Positions 1 to 10,146 of a DNA stretch of 64,000 nt are shown here, piece by piece; position 1 is the first letter of the stretch; each line of letters starts with the position of its first letter. This stretch comes from Rachycentron canadum. Taxonomy: Eukaryota; Chordata; Actinopteri; Carangiformes; Rachycentridae. A program made the translations under genes and the position numbers. The notes below the pieces were generated by a model that saw nothing but the letters and a program-made list of their open reading frames with translations, was not told where the DNA came from and searched no databases. The stretch is from assembly GCA_038496675.1 (NCBI GenBank), contig CM076660.1:2208362-2272361 (forward strand). Reading direction: 5' to 3'.

Positions 1-1862
1 TGGTGGTGGAGGGGGGGGTGGGTGGGTGCTCAGACTCTTCAGCTGTCAGCTAAAGCTAGTTAGCAGGTTGGTTTTACACGAATAAACAAAACGACGTTCA
101 CGGCTTTCCTGTGGTCCCGAAGCTTGTTCTCGCTCGGTGTTAAACGTCGGGCTAACGCTGGCGGTGGTGGCCGCCGGGGCGACCAGCGGGACAACGGGGT
201 CGTGCCCGCATCGACTCGGGAGCTTTCTCTCGTTGCAACAGTTTCCTCCCAACACGCCCCCACTGCTCTTCATAAAATGGCTGTTGCCAGGGAAGCTTAA
301 TCCGGCACCGTTACAACGGGCGGCCCCCTTTTCTAAAGTGCAACAACAAAGTTTGATGTCGGTCGAATATAGCAGAAAGTTTTGTTTAACTCTTTTGTTC
401 CTCGCGGTTACTTTTTGCACAGTTTTTCAGTTCGTCTCAGCGATTTGCTTCCACATGCTCAACAACTTTCCACACTGCAGAGTTGTTTATATATATATAT
501 ATACATACATATATATTTTATAGTGGCCTACTTACAGTCAGTGAGTGAAATATTTGCACCTACACAAGTGGCACTGACAGGGAACCCGAGCTGAGGTCTG
601 GGCCTCAAGCCCCAGGCTTCCCTGTGTGGCAGTGAGTCAGTGGTCATTTCTGCCCAGGTCAATTATTAGTGAATATGCACCACTGATGCACAGTGTCCCC
701 GGGCTCCAGCCAATGATTACCTCACTGATTCACTCAGTCATTTTGTCTGCTGTTAGGTGCACAAACTCGTTTACTGCGAAACAAGAGAGAAAAAGTAACG
801 GATTGTCACACAAGAAGTTGGATCTAGTAAATCTTGTGCTTGAAATATGGCTGAAACATTAAGTGAAAATTCCAGCGTAATGTTACAAAACACCAACTGA
901 TTATAATGAAATACCATGACAAATCTGAAGCCCTGTGCATAGTCATATTCCTTTCCCTCGGGCCCCGTAGCACTGTGGTGTCTTCAGTAAATGCACGAAT
1001 CTCTGTCAAATGTGCAACACTCTGCTTTGCTGCAGCTTCATTGTACCAGGAGCCTTTTACCTGCTACGTTTCCTAGTAAGCACCGTGTTGGAGATTCCAA
1101 CCTGAGGAATGAGCCACATACTCATTAGTGTTTGTCTTTAAATTTTTCCAGGCATGTTGGGACTCATGTGACAAGTCACATGTTGCGAGAATTGTCCAAT
1201 GGAATGACTTGCACATGAGTTCACAGCAGGGCAGGATTTGTGTTGCATTTTAGGCTGTGGCAGCAAATCCAATAAGATGGCAGGCTTCAGTTATTCAGTT
1301 ATTGACCTCAAAACAACCTGCTGTTAGGGCTGGGCATCGTCCCTCAGTACAGTTTGAGTTTCCAGCAAAAGGTTTTAAAAGTGCCAGGGTGTTGTGCATT
1401 ATCTTTAGTCAGAGACTTCCTGTTTTACTTTAGTTTTGCAAATTTTATGAGTTTATGCAGGAACATTTATTGTACAGCTACATATGATTTGACTTATAGG
1501 TTTGAATCTTATAACTAATATATTCCTTTAGGTGAGGGATTTAAAATAATGTTGTGGCATCAGTGTCAAAATATAATTACAATATGGCCACATGCAATAT
1601 CCAAATCATTCAAAAACATTACAGTGTAAAAGATTTAAAAGCACATTTCTGTACTGTCACTATGTTATTAGAGAATCAATATTTAAAGAGCGTTGTAGGT
1701 TATTCCATGAGGACTTGACCCAAGGAAGATGCAGTGTGATTCAGTCTATTATCCAGCTCAGTCTGCCTTGCGTGTTGCTATGATCCTGTGAGACGGTTAA
1801 ACTGAACAGAGGTTTGTTTACGCGGTAGACAAATCATTCAATGCTCATTATTATCTTTACAG
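1..1862 (+). other. sap30l intron 1 (partial) with CpG-rich start
   Basis: No sap30l exon-1 coding sequence (the C-C-L-I zinc-finger region) can be found here in any frame, so I read this as part of intron 1. Bases about 80-330 are GC-rich with more than 20 CpG dinucleotides, unlike the AT-rich rest, which fits the downstream edge of a promoter CpG island. The open frames there show no recognisable protein. A TA-rich microsatellite lies near 487-520. The remainder shows nothing I can name. Confidence 0.55.
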
Positions 1863-1985
1863 GTGCGACACCTCTACATCTGCGACTTTCATAAGAACTT
1901 CATTCAGAGTGTCCGCAACAAGAGAAAGAGGAAGACGAGCGATGATGGAGGAGAATCCCCGGATCATGATGTGGAGGTGCCCGAG
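1863..1985 (+). CDS. sap30l: sap30l coding exon 2
   Basis: Exon of 123 bases, 41 codons, phase 0 at both ends. The acceptor is tctttacag before GTG CGA CAC. The donor is CCCGAG followed by gtaatg. It encodes the second half of the SAP30L N-terminal region and the basic nuclear-localisation stretch. The open frame past 1985 is intron read-through and is not coding. Confidence 0.95.
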
Positions 1986-4900
1986 GTAATGTGGACCAAA
2001 GTGTTACAGTGTTCACAGACAGTCATATGTATGTTTACAGCAAGAGGAACGAGAGGAGATGAAACCTTAAAAACAACAGCTCGTGGTGAAAGAATATTCT
2101 TGCATAACCACTATTACTCTTTTTATATTTATATTCATCCTGTTTAGTTTTTCTTCTGGTCTTTTCAGTGTTTATTGTTGCAATGACCCAATTTCTCCAC
2201 AGAGATCATTAAAGCTTCATCCCCTTTAAAAGCAGAAAAAGAGGCAGAAGTAGCTTTAAGTAAATCACTGACTTAAGTCCAAGTCAGATGCTCACTCTAA
2301 ACTGAGAATGTGACTGTTTGTGTTGTGTGTTCAGGTCGACCTTTTCCAGCTGCAGGTGAACACGTTGAGACGCTACAAGCGACACTACAAGCTGCAGACC
2401 AGACCTGGTCTGAACAAAGCCCAGCTGGCGGAGGTGAGAGCACATTGATAACTGACTGCTTCTAGCTGCTACATAATGGGCATCTGGTACTTTGTTTGGA
2501 CCAAGGACACAGTGTATATTCTGTTCACCATTGACCATGAGAACAGGTCATTACTGCATTTAAGCCCGTTTGCATTTCAGCAACTCAGGAACATTTGACC
2601 ATGGTGTAAGTTAGATTTCTCTGCCGTAGATCCTGGTCCCAAAAGTCCCCGCTCTGAGGGTTGTACCCAGGAACTATTCTGAAGGTCACTGATGCGTCAA
2701 AACAAAAACCCCAGGCGGCTGCTCTGCATGTGCTGTTTCATTCACCCATGTTTATTGACATTGAATAACTTTCTGATGTACAAAAAGAAACACAAACAAG
2801 AGAACAAGAGACACAGTGCAAAGACAAACTTTACTTGCCATTTTATGCAATGGTTAATTGGAATAACCTTTGAACACTCGGCAGATTTTCTGTAGGGTGG
2901 AGTGTCCCCGCCTCTGCATGTCTGAACGTTATGAATGGTTGCGGTCACACGAGAGTGAAACTGATGCTGCGCTGAGCTGAAACACTTGGTTTGCTTGCTG
3001 ACAAGGTAGAAAACAAACCAACAAAGAAATTTATTTGATAGAGGTAATTGGCTAAACACGGATTTGCTGTTTTTTCTTTGTTCTGCATAATTGTAAAACG
3101 AATATTTTTGGCTCTTTGACATTTTAACAAAATAAGACAGTTGGTAAAATCACAGGCTTCATGAAGTTTTGGGAGAATTTGTTATTTTTAGATAAATAAA
3201 TATAAATAACATTTGACAACATATGACAACAATTGATTTGTTTTTAAAGTTGGGTTCAACTCTTTCACTTTTTGGTTTGAAGGACTGTGTTTTTAGGTTG
3301 TCTGTCCATCTGTCCCATTCTTCTTAACACCACAAAGGAATTTCCACAAATTAGGTACAAACTCTGACTTGGACTCAACAATGAACTCTTTAGATATTTG
3401 TGGTCAAAGGTCACCTGCACGGCCACACCTGAATAATTTAAATCCCAATTTAACACAACTGTCATTGTGCATTTTATGTCCAAATGTTCAAAGGTCAGCT
3501 TCACTGCGACAACATAATGCTCTGCAAAAACACCCCTGTCCATTGTTCAACACTGTAACAGAGGAGGAGGTTGTGATAATATTGAGTGGTTGGTTGAGGC
3601 GCACAACCACGAGTTTTACTCTGTTTTTACAAACGGAGTGAGAAGTTGTACTTTAATAAAAAATGAACAGCACATCTTGAATGTTTTAAGCTGTATTACT
3701 GTGGAGGTTTTTAAACCTTTTAAACCCCTTCATGGTGTATATCTACGTAAAACATAACATCAGTCCTTTAGAGCCGCCGCAACTTCATTTCACAACTTTT
3801 TAAGCAGCGTCTTGGGAGGAAACAGTTTTTTCTTTGACTGCTTTTGGAATAATCGGGCCAGTAGTTAATTAAAACCCCCTGAGCTGCCTTCATTAGGTGT
3901 TCCCAGCATCTTTCTTCCCAAGCTTCGCCTCCATGTTACTCATTTACTGTGACAAACGCAGTGTCGCGGGTCCTAGTCCACGGTAATTGGTCGTGGAGAG
4001 GTTGTTAGACTAATTTGCCAAATCGACAGGTGGACTTCATGCAGCTGGCTCAGCCCTCATCCTTTCAAATACCTCCCGTGTGTAGCGCTCTCGGCGTGGT
4101 GGGGGTGGGGTCTGATGTGATCAGGCTGTGGAGTTAAGGAATGAATGAAACTGGGCTGTAAGTTGAATGTTTCCCCAGGCTTTTAGTCAGGTTCAGACCC
4201 TGCTATTAATGAGCTTCCCACATCATTAATAAAGCACCAGTCAACAGCCCCACAACCAGCTGCAGCTGTGGCCCCGTGCTCGGCCCCGTTGAGGAGAACC
4301 AGTGGCTGAAAGGCTGCATACAGGATGTTTGTTTTCTTCTCCTTGATGTCACTTTATAAATCCAAACAGCCATTACTCCTTCTAGATTAACAGTCTCCCA
4401 CTGGAAAGCATTCAGTTGTTACAGTCTACACAGATTATACACACACTCAGTTCTTCTTTCTAAGAATCTCTCACCTGCTTTTCAAAAATGGATCGACGTT
4501 TAAGGAAAAAAAATCCACCACTGAAAACACAGAAAGGTTGTTTCTGAGTGAGGACATTTTCTGTTGGTGGTCTACATGGCTGTAGATGACATGAGATCAT
4601 GTTGAGATCGCTCTCAGTACAGATACAGGAAGAGTTTCCACTCAGTGGTGTTGTGTGCAGCGTGGCCTCACAGGATGTGTTGTGTTTTGAGTCAGGAGAG
4701 AGTTGGTTTCATGGCTATGTTCACACTGAGTGAGCAGAGAAACAGAAGTCCTGTCTGTGCAGAGTCATTTCATTTGCATGTGTCACCACATGAGCCGGCC
4801 AATACAACAGTACTTTGCTTTTGAGCAAATGACCAAGAATGTACTTGAAGTGCTGTTTAAATGTTTTACAAAGAGGATGATTGTGTGACTATTTGTGCTG

Positions 4901-5633
4901 TAGGTTTAGGCTAAAACAATAAGTTTATTAAAGTGGATGTAAAGACATTGCAGGTAGGACTCACATGACCAGAGCTTTTCTTCATTTCATTATCTTTCTT
5001 CAAACAGAAGACACCATGTTGTCGTGGTGTTTTCTTGTAGCTTGGGTAGATCCAGTTTTCTCAATAACAGTCTCGTGTATTTTCTGCATCCTCATCAGCA
5101 CCACAATAATAAAGACAACCCTTTAAACAAAACCCCTAAAGGTCTTGGTTCTATATTAATACAGTGAAAGTATCAAAGGTCTCAGTCCACAGAGAAATGC
5201 ACAGTCAGCATTCAGAAACTGAGCCTTAAAACCAGCCGTCAGGACTTCTGTAACTTTATGACGTCACAGGAAAACAGTTATCATCCTCATCTTTTAATCT
5301 AAAATATAAAATATTGGATCTTTAAATAAGTTTCAATGTTGGTCCATACATTTCAAATGAAACAGGAAAAGTGTAAAATATTGGACCATAAACTTCTATG
5401 GTTGTTATTGGGAAACTGGGCTCTGACAGAACATGAAAGCAAATGCTGCTGATATAAACATACGAGGTGTGTAGTTTAACCTTCCTCTTCCTCTTCCTCT
5501 GTAGACGGTGAGTCGTCACTTCAGGAATATACCAGTGAACGAGAAGGAGACACTGACCTACTTTATTTACATGGTGAAGAGCAGCAAGAGCCGCTTGGAC
5601 CAGAAAGGGGACGGCGGTAAACCGCTGGACTAA
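1863..5633 (+). CDS. sap30l: SAP30-like protein, Sin3A corepressor subunit (5'-partial, coding exons 2-4)
   Basis: The three exons join in frame to 116 residues plus a stop. The family is about 180 residues long, so some 60 N-terminal residues with the zinc finger are missing because exon 1 is left of the window. Visible parts are VRHLYICDFHKNFIQSVR, a basic stretch RNKRKRK (nuclear import and, in this family, phosphoinositide/DNA contact), an acidic linker, then the Sin3-binding domain from VDLFQLQVNTLRRYKRHYKL to the C-terminus. RRYKRHYK corresponds to the nucleolar localisation region described for SAP30L. Family knowledge: SAP30/SAP30L bridge SIN3A PAH3 and HDAC1/2 in a nuclear corepressor. 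SAP30L is preferred over SAP30 because of CDFHKNFIQ, NKRKRKTSDDGG and YKLQTRPG, where SAP30 as I recall has CDYHKNLIQ and HFKLPTRPG. The hand1 neighbour supports this, since SAP30 itself pairs with HAND2. The C-terminal KGDGGKPLD tail is the variable part. The gene converges on hand1, 4.4 kb stop to stop. Confidence 0.95.
2335..2433 (+). CDS. sap30l: sap30l coding exon 3
   Basis: Exon of 99 bases, 33 codons, phase 0 at both ends, between acceptor gtgttcag and donor gtgagagc. It encodes VDLFQLQVNTLRRYKRHYKL and then QTRPGLNKAQLAE, the first half of the Sin3-binding domain. It is too short to stand out as an open reading frame and was found by reading the frame from exon 2. Confidence 0.95.
2434..5504 (+). 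other. sap30l intron 3
   Basis: Intron of 3,071 bases between the two halves of the Sin3-binding domain. It is mostly unique AT-rich sequence with no coding potential I can support. Its 3' end holds an interspersed repeat copy (about 5140-5400). The short 2434-2900 part and the 4020-4330 part are somewhat GC-richer, without recognisable motifs. Confidence 0.7.
5140..5400 (+). repeat. interspersed repeat family C, copy 1
   Basis: It shares ATTCAGAAACTGAGCCTTAA and AACCAGCCGTCAGGACTTCT with a copy at 30540-30960, and also a tail reading ACAGGAAAAGTGTAAAATAT. The copy lies in sap30l intron 3. The ends and transposon class are unknown. Confidence 0.7.
5505..5633 (+). CDS. sap30l: sap30l terminal coding exon 4
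   Basis: The acceptor is a strong pyrimidine tract ending cctctgtag. The exon has 42 codons and a TAA. It encodes TVSRHFRNIPVNEKETLTYF, then IYMVKSSKSRLDQKGDGGKP and LD. The IPVNEKETL block is nearly invariant in SAP30 and SAP30L. Confidence 0.95.
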   Translation, partial: TVSRHFRNIPVNEKETLTYFIYMVKSSKSRLDQKGDGGKPLD

Positions 5634-7785
5634 GCTTCAGCAACAATAACAACAACCACCACCACCGCAGCAGTAGCCACCACAAAACCTACAGGAGCTC
5701 ATAACCACAGTGACAAGCGGCAACAACAAGCAGCAGCAGCAGCAGCACCTCTTAACAAAAGCTGGCACCACTAACACCAGGTACACCTATGAAAACCAGC
5801 TTCTCCTGCAGCCCTGCCACCGTCCCACTCCTCTGTCAGACCAGAACGTGAACTCTTGCTGTCCTCAAAGGACATTCAGCAGAAAACCTGAGGAGACTCC
5901 AGGGAGAGGGATGAGTTCGCTTTCTGCTCGTTTCGCTCCCGTTTCACATAAATACAGTCTGTGCACATGTTGTCACGATGGGCCGATCCTCCTCCCAAAG
6001 GTATTTTCATCTCTTCCTCCGCAAAAGCCCGGTCCCTAAAAGACTGTTTAGGACCAGGACTCACTCCGCAGGGTTTCTACGTCGTCATGCTGTAATGTAA
6101 CTTGTCAATATGTACAAAAGAAGCGCGTCCGATCTCGAGTAATCTGGTTGAATGCAATGTACAAAATAGCTGCCTTAAGAGTAAAAAGCAAAACACATTT
6201 TTGGTAGTTTTGGGGTTTTTTGTTTTTTTTTTTTTTGTTCTTTTGCTGAGTTGACTGTTAACACATCCGCCATCCATGAGGAATGCTTGTGCCAAACAGA
6301 AGCGTGTTGGAAATGAATGACGCTGAGTGGGTTGTTTTTTTTTTTTTTTTTTTTTCTCCTTGTGAATGAATGAATTGTAGGAAGAGGGGGGGCGCCACCT
6401 TCACTGAAGTCACATCTACCTTATTAAGGGCTCGGGGTCAGTTTCTAAAACTGAGTGACGCACAATTCACATAGAAAACCTTCTTTCTCAATAATGTCTA
6501 AAAACAAAAATAAAAATCTGAACGTCGCCCCTTTTCCAACTGGACGTGATGCGAATGATGTAGCATTTGGCTGTGACCCGCTCTTTTCCTCCGTGCTAGC
6601 TGTTGTATGTACGTATAAACACACACATACAGATTCATTTCTCCGTGGACTGCAGGTGTTGGTAGCTACTTTATTTTTGTTTGTTTTTTTTAATATATAT
6701 ATAATTTTTTTTTTTTTTCCTCTTTAGTTGAGCCCTAATTTTCCAGGTTGTATAAAGTTGTGTTTGTTTGCATATGATTTTGTTTAGTTTTTTTCCCCCA
6801 TCTGAAATCAAAAGTGTGTGTGTGTCTGTGAATGAGTGACAGGGGCGTAAGAGTAATTATAAGCGCAATTTTAATATTTAAGAGCAGTGTTTATAGTGGA
6901 CAAAGGTTCAGCTCCTCGTCGTAGCTGGATGTGTTTCAGGAAGCTGGATTGACAAGTTGGCCAAACGTCTGTAAAGCAGTTTATTTTCTTTTTTCTTTTT
7001 CTTCTTTCTTTGAATAATGAATCAAATTAAAACAAGAGTATGTCTGAACTTCCAGATGCCCCTTCTTCCATATCAGCCAGCAGAAATCAGTTGTGGTCAG
7101 AGTCTGTTTTATGCACAATTGAAACAATCCTGCTGGTCTTAAAGGTCCAACATGAATCTAATGTAGCACCGAAAGTGCATCACAACACACCTGGATTTGT
7201 GTTGTTGTAATGAATCTTGACTCCAATGATTTGCATTTGTAAACGGCGAAGCACAGCGATTCTGAATTTTTGGCTGAAACTGAATGATTTATCAGTTTGT
7301 CACTGATTAATTGTTGTGTATGAAATGACCACAGTGTGAAAGCCCAACAGTTCTCACTGGCTCATTTTTTATATTTTATATTTTAGTGATATGAAGCCAC
7401 ACACCGTGATGAGGAACAAGCGTCAGACCTACACGTTTGTTTAAATTCTCAATGTACTGCTGAAGCCCCCAGGGACCCCCTCCCCCCTTTGTTTAGTTTA
7501 TCTTTTTTTTTTTTTGATCTCATCTTCTGTCACATTGTACTTCAGTTTGTCCACCACACTGAGTTTGTTCCCATTTTAATTTTAGAGTCTGTTGTATTTT
7601 CAGTTTTTGCTTGTAGGTTTGTTAGCGTCATGTAGATAACATCCAACTTTATTAACATATAGGCCATGTCACATTAACCTGATTATTGTATTAGAAAAAA
7701 AAAAACATATTTAAATACGGCTGCTTTATTGCTCCTAATAATAATTATAACAATAATAATAAATGTATTGTACAGGTAGAAGCAA
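5634..7785 (+). other. sap30l: probable sap30l 3' UTR
   Basis: The sequence after the TAA begins with CAA/CAG/CAC-rich simple sequence (5640-5760). It continues as unique DNA with several long T-runs (for example 6220-6237, 6335-6355, 6700-6718) and no splice-compatible coding. The extent is inferred from the AATAAA at 7758. Shorter forms ending earlier are possible. Confidence 0.4.
7758..7763 (+). terminator. candidate polyadenylation signal for sap30l
   Basis: AATAAA on the + strand, followed about 15 bases later by a transcript-end-like stretch. A GT microsatellite lies about 130 bases downstream, which is too far to count as the usual GU-rich element. The call rests on the hexamer and its position only. 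Confidence 0.3.
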
Positions 7786-7886
7786 CAGTGTCGCCTTTGT
7801 TCCTTTACAGATCTACACACAGCTGCATTTGTGTCTATATAATATTATATGTGTAACATTTAGAATTAAGGATGAAAAAATGCTTG

Positions 7887-7890
<4 letters not shown>

Positions 7891-7924
<34 letters not shown>
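7891..7924. repeat. (TG)n microsatellite
   Basis: About 17 uninterrupted TG units between the sap30l and hand1 3' ends. The cysteine/valine-rich open frames across it on either strand are artefacts of the repeat. Confidence 0.95.
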
Positions 7925-7925
<1 letters not shown>

Positions 7926-8078
7926 AGACAGTTTGTTCATGCTGTTGTGTCAGTAACAGACATCGACCACTAGGTGTCGCTGTGGCTCCTCTGTGACATG
8001 AAGGCAGCTGGACCAACACCTGGAGACCAAGAAACGGACTCAACACAAGGTGAAGTCAAACATTTGGTAAGAACAGAT

Positions 8079-8110
<32 letters not shown>

Positions 8111-8610
8111 AAGTTTTTCTGATTTTCTGTTGTTAATGAGTGAAGCCATTTAATCTCATTATTCTCCCAGTTAGAATAAAACGTTTTCACTACAAATCAG
8201 CTCAGGAGGATCAGAAATAGATATTTTTAAAAAATGTTTCCATCATTTAAAAAAAGAAATCATGTTCAAATATGATGTGGGCTGTTTTTGGACATTTGTG
8301 AATATTTTTTGCATAGTGTGCCAGTGTAGAGAAATAAGGACTTAAACATTTCCTCATCACTTATCAAATTAAAATTAAATTTCTTTAGGATTTCGTAAAG
8401 AAAAGGACATTAAATAACTTTAAAACAGGTGGAAAATGATGAATATCACCCTTAAAAAAATCCCCTGAAAATAACGTCAGAATATCCTGAGATAATAATA
8501 AAAATAAAATAAAACATTCAGCATCTTTTCCTCCTCGTTTCTGTCACTGGCCCATAATGAGACAAATGAGTGTCACCTTCACCACAGCTCGAGTGTCTTA
8601 AAATAATCCA

Positions 8611-8616
8611 TTTATT
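8611..8616 (-). terminator. candidate distal polyadenylation signal for hand1
   Basis: TTTATT on the + strand reads AATAAA on the - strand. A GT-rich stretch follows on that strand (around 8590-8560). Upstream on the - strand lies a TGTACATTAGATG word, a type of sequence common near conserved 3' ends. Use of this site gives a 3' UTR of about 1.4 kb. A closer AATAAA (+ strand 9636-9641) would give about 0.4 kb. Confidence 0.3.
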
Positions 8617-10050
8617 TACGGAACTATATATAACTTCACATCTAATGTACATTGGCATCAACGCACAGTAATAAAAGTTGAACTTTTTCTAGTCGGAGTG
8701 TTTTGGACGCGGGAGCGGAAGCTGTGCGCGGTGTCTCCGTGTTTGAACTCCTCTCAAAACGGACAGTGACATTTCATTTTGAGGTAGATTCAGTTCAGTA
8801 TATTCAGTCATTTTCTACAGGAAACGAGGACAACAGCCTGAAGAGTTTACACATCCGGGTCTGATCAAATATTCTGACTGCGCCAAATTCAATGGGATGG
8901 AGTCACGTGACCTTGAAGAGAAATTTAAAAAAAAAAAATGGAAATAAAAGTCTCCCCTCAAAATGTGTTTCCACTGGACTCTGCGCCGCCACCAGGTACA
9001 AACGGTTTGTTCCCTTTGTTTTAATTTTCAGTTTTGACATCTGGGAAAAAGACGCACAACAAACACACATTTATTAACTGACTGGTTAGTTACTGAAGGA
9101 TTTAAAAGCAAAATGTAGCTCGTGTTGTTTATTACACGTTGTTTTGTTCATAATAAATTTTGTCTTTTGCGGTTGAAAATTTAGTACATTTCTTTTCAGA
9201 CCGGACTCGTGATTGAATATAAATATACGTGGGCTTTATAATATATAGCTTTAAATTTGAAAACCGATGATCAACCAATCAGTCAGTTAATTCTCAGGAT
9301 GATTTGTGTAAAGTAATTCCAAATGGAAATTAAACAACTTCGAGAGTGGGGAAAAAAGGATAAAGGGATAAAAAGCCAGATTTAAAAAAATATATATATT
9401 GAAACACAATTAAGACTTAATATAAAACTGAGCTGTTTCCTGGTGGGAATCATCTCGACCAGTCTCAGAAAAGGCTGATAATAAATAGTGGATCTGAGGC
9501 GCCAACACGGTTGTTTTGATATTTCTGATCATTTTTGACGCGCTGCACTTTTTTTAAATTTCGTTTTTGTCACTTTTTTTTTTTTTCTTCCCTCAGACGA
9601 CAACCTGCTCTCCCTTTTCTCCACTTCATCATTTCTTTATTTTCTGCTTCAGCGCCATCACGACCACCAACCGCACACGAGCCAGGTTGCACATTTCCTT
9701 AGGGGAGACATGGGGACATCTGGTTTACAGAACTGAGGGGGTGGAGACATCAAAAAGCTGAAATACCACAAATATCAAACACCTACAGTCAGATTTGTGA
9801 GTCGACTTAAAAACCACACCGGGAGGGAAGAAGACCAACAAAAACACGAAGCGTCCACCGCAGTGTTTGCGTCACTCGGTTTGCGCGTTGTCCTTTGATT
9901 CTCTCCCGTTTTGCGCGTCATTGCACGTGCACAGCGGTGTGTTCAAGTTCAGTCAGTCAGTGGTTTTTATTTTATTATTATTATTTTTTTTTTATCTGAT
10001 TGGAATCCAGAGTCTCTGAAGATGTTTGGGGGATAAAGAGGGAGGGAGGG
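8617..10050 (-). other. probable hand1 3' UTR and tail-to-tail intergenic edge
   Basis: Unique sequence between the hand1 stop codon and the candidate AATAAA at 8616-8611 on the - strand. It includes a T-rich simple tract (9966-9992) and a CACGTG word near 9925. No coding sequence is seen. The sap30l and hand1 transcripts may end within about 0.8 kb of each other. Confidence 0.35.
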
Positions 10051-10146
10051 TCACTGGTTGAGCTCCAGAGCCCAGACCTGCTGCGGCCACCCGGTCCGGC
10101 CCTTCACTTTCTTCTCGGCTCCTAAAGAGTCCTGCAGGCCCTCAGT
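10051..10146 (-). CDS. hand1: hand1 coding exon 2
   Basis: 31 codons plus TGA. On the - strand the acceptor is a nearly pure pyrimidine tract (C/T over about 40 bases) ending CCCCCAG before ACT GAG GGC. It encodes TEGLQDSLGAEKKVK and then GRTGWPQQVWALELNQ. The exon was found by searching for the conserved tail, and the reading frame agrees with exon 1. Confidence 0.95.
   Translation of the reverse strand, partial: TEGLQDSLGAEKKVKGRTGWPQQVWALELNQ

Noticed and set aside
137..594. 128- and 70-residue open frames at the left edge
   Set aside because: Not SAP30L exon 1. No zinc-finger cysteines are present, and the 3' part runs through a TA microsatellite.
7763..8046. Cys/Val-rich and Thr/His-rich open frames
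   Set aside because: Translations of the TG/CA microsatellite.
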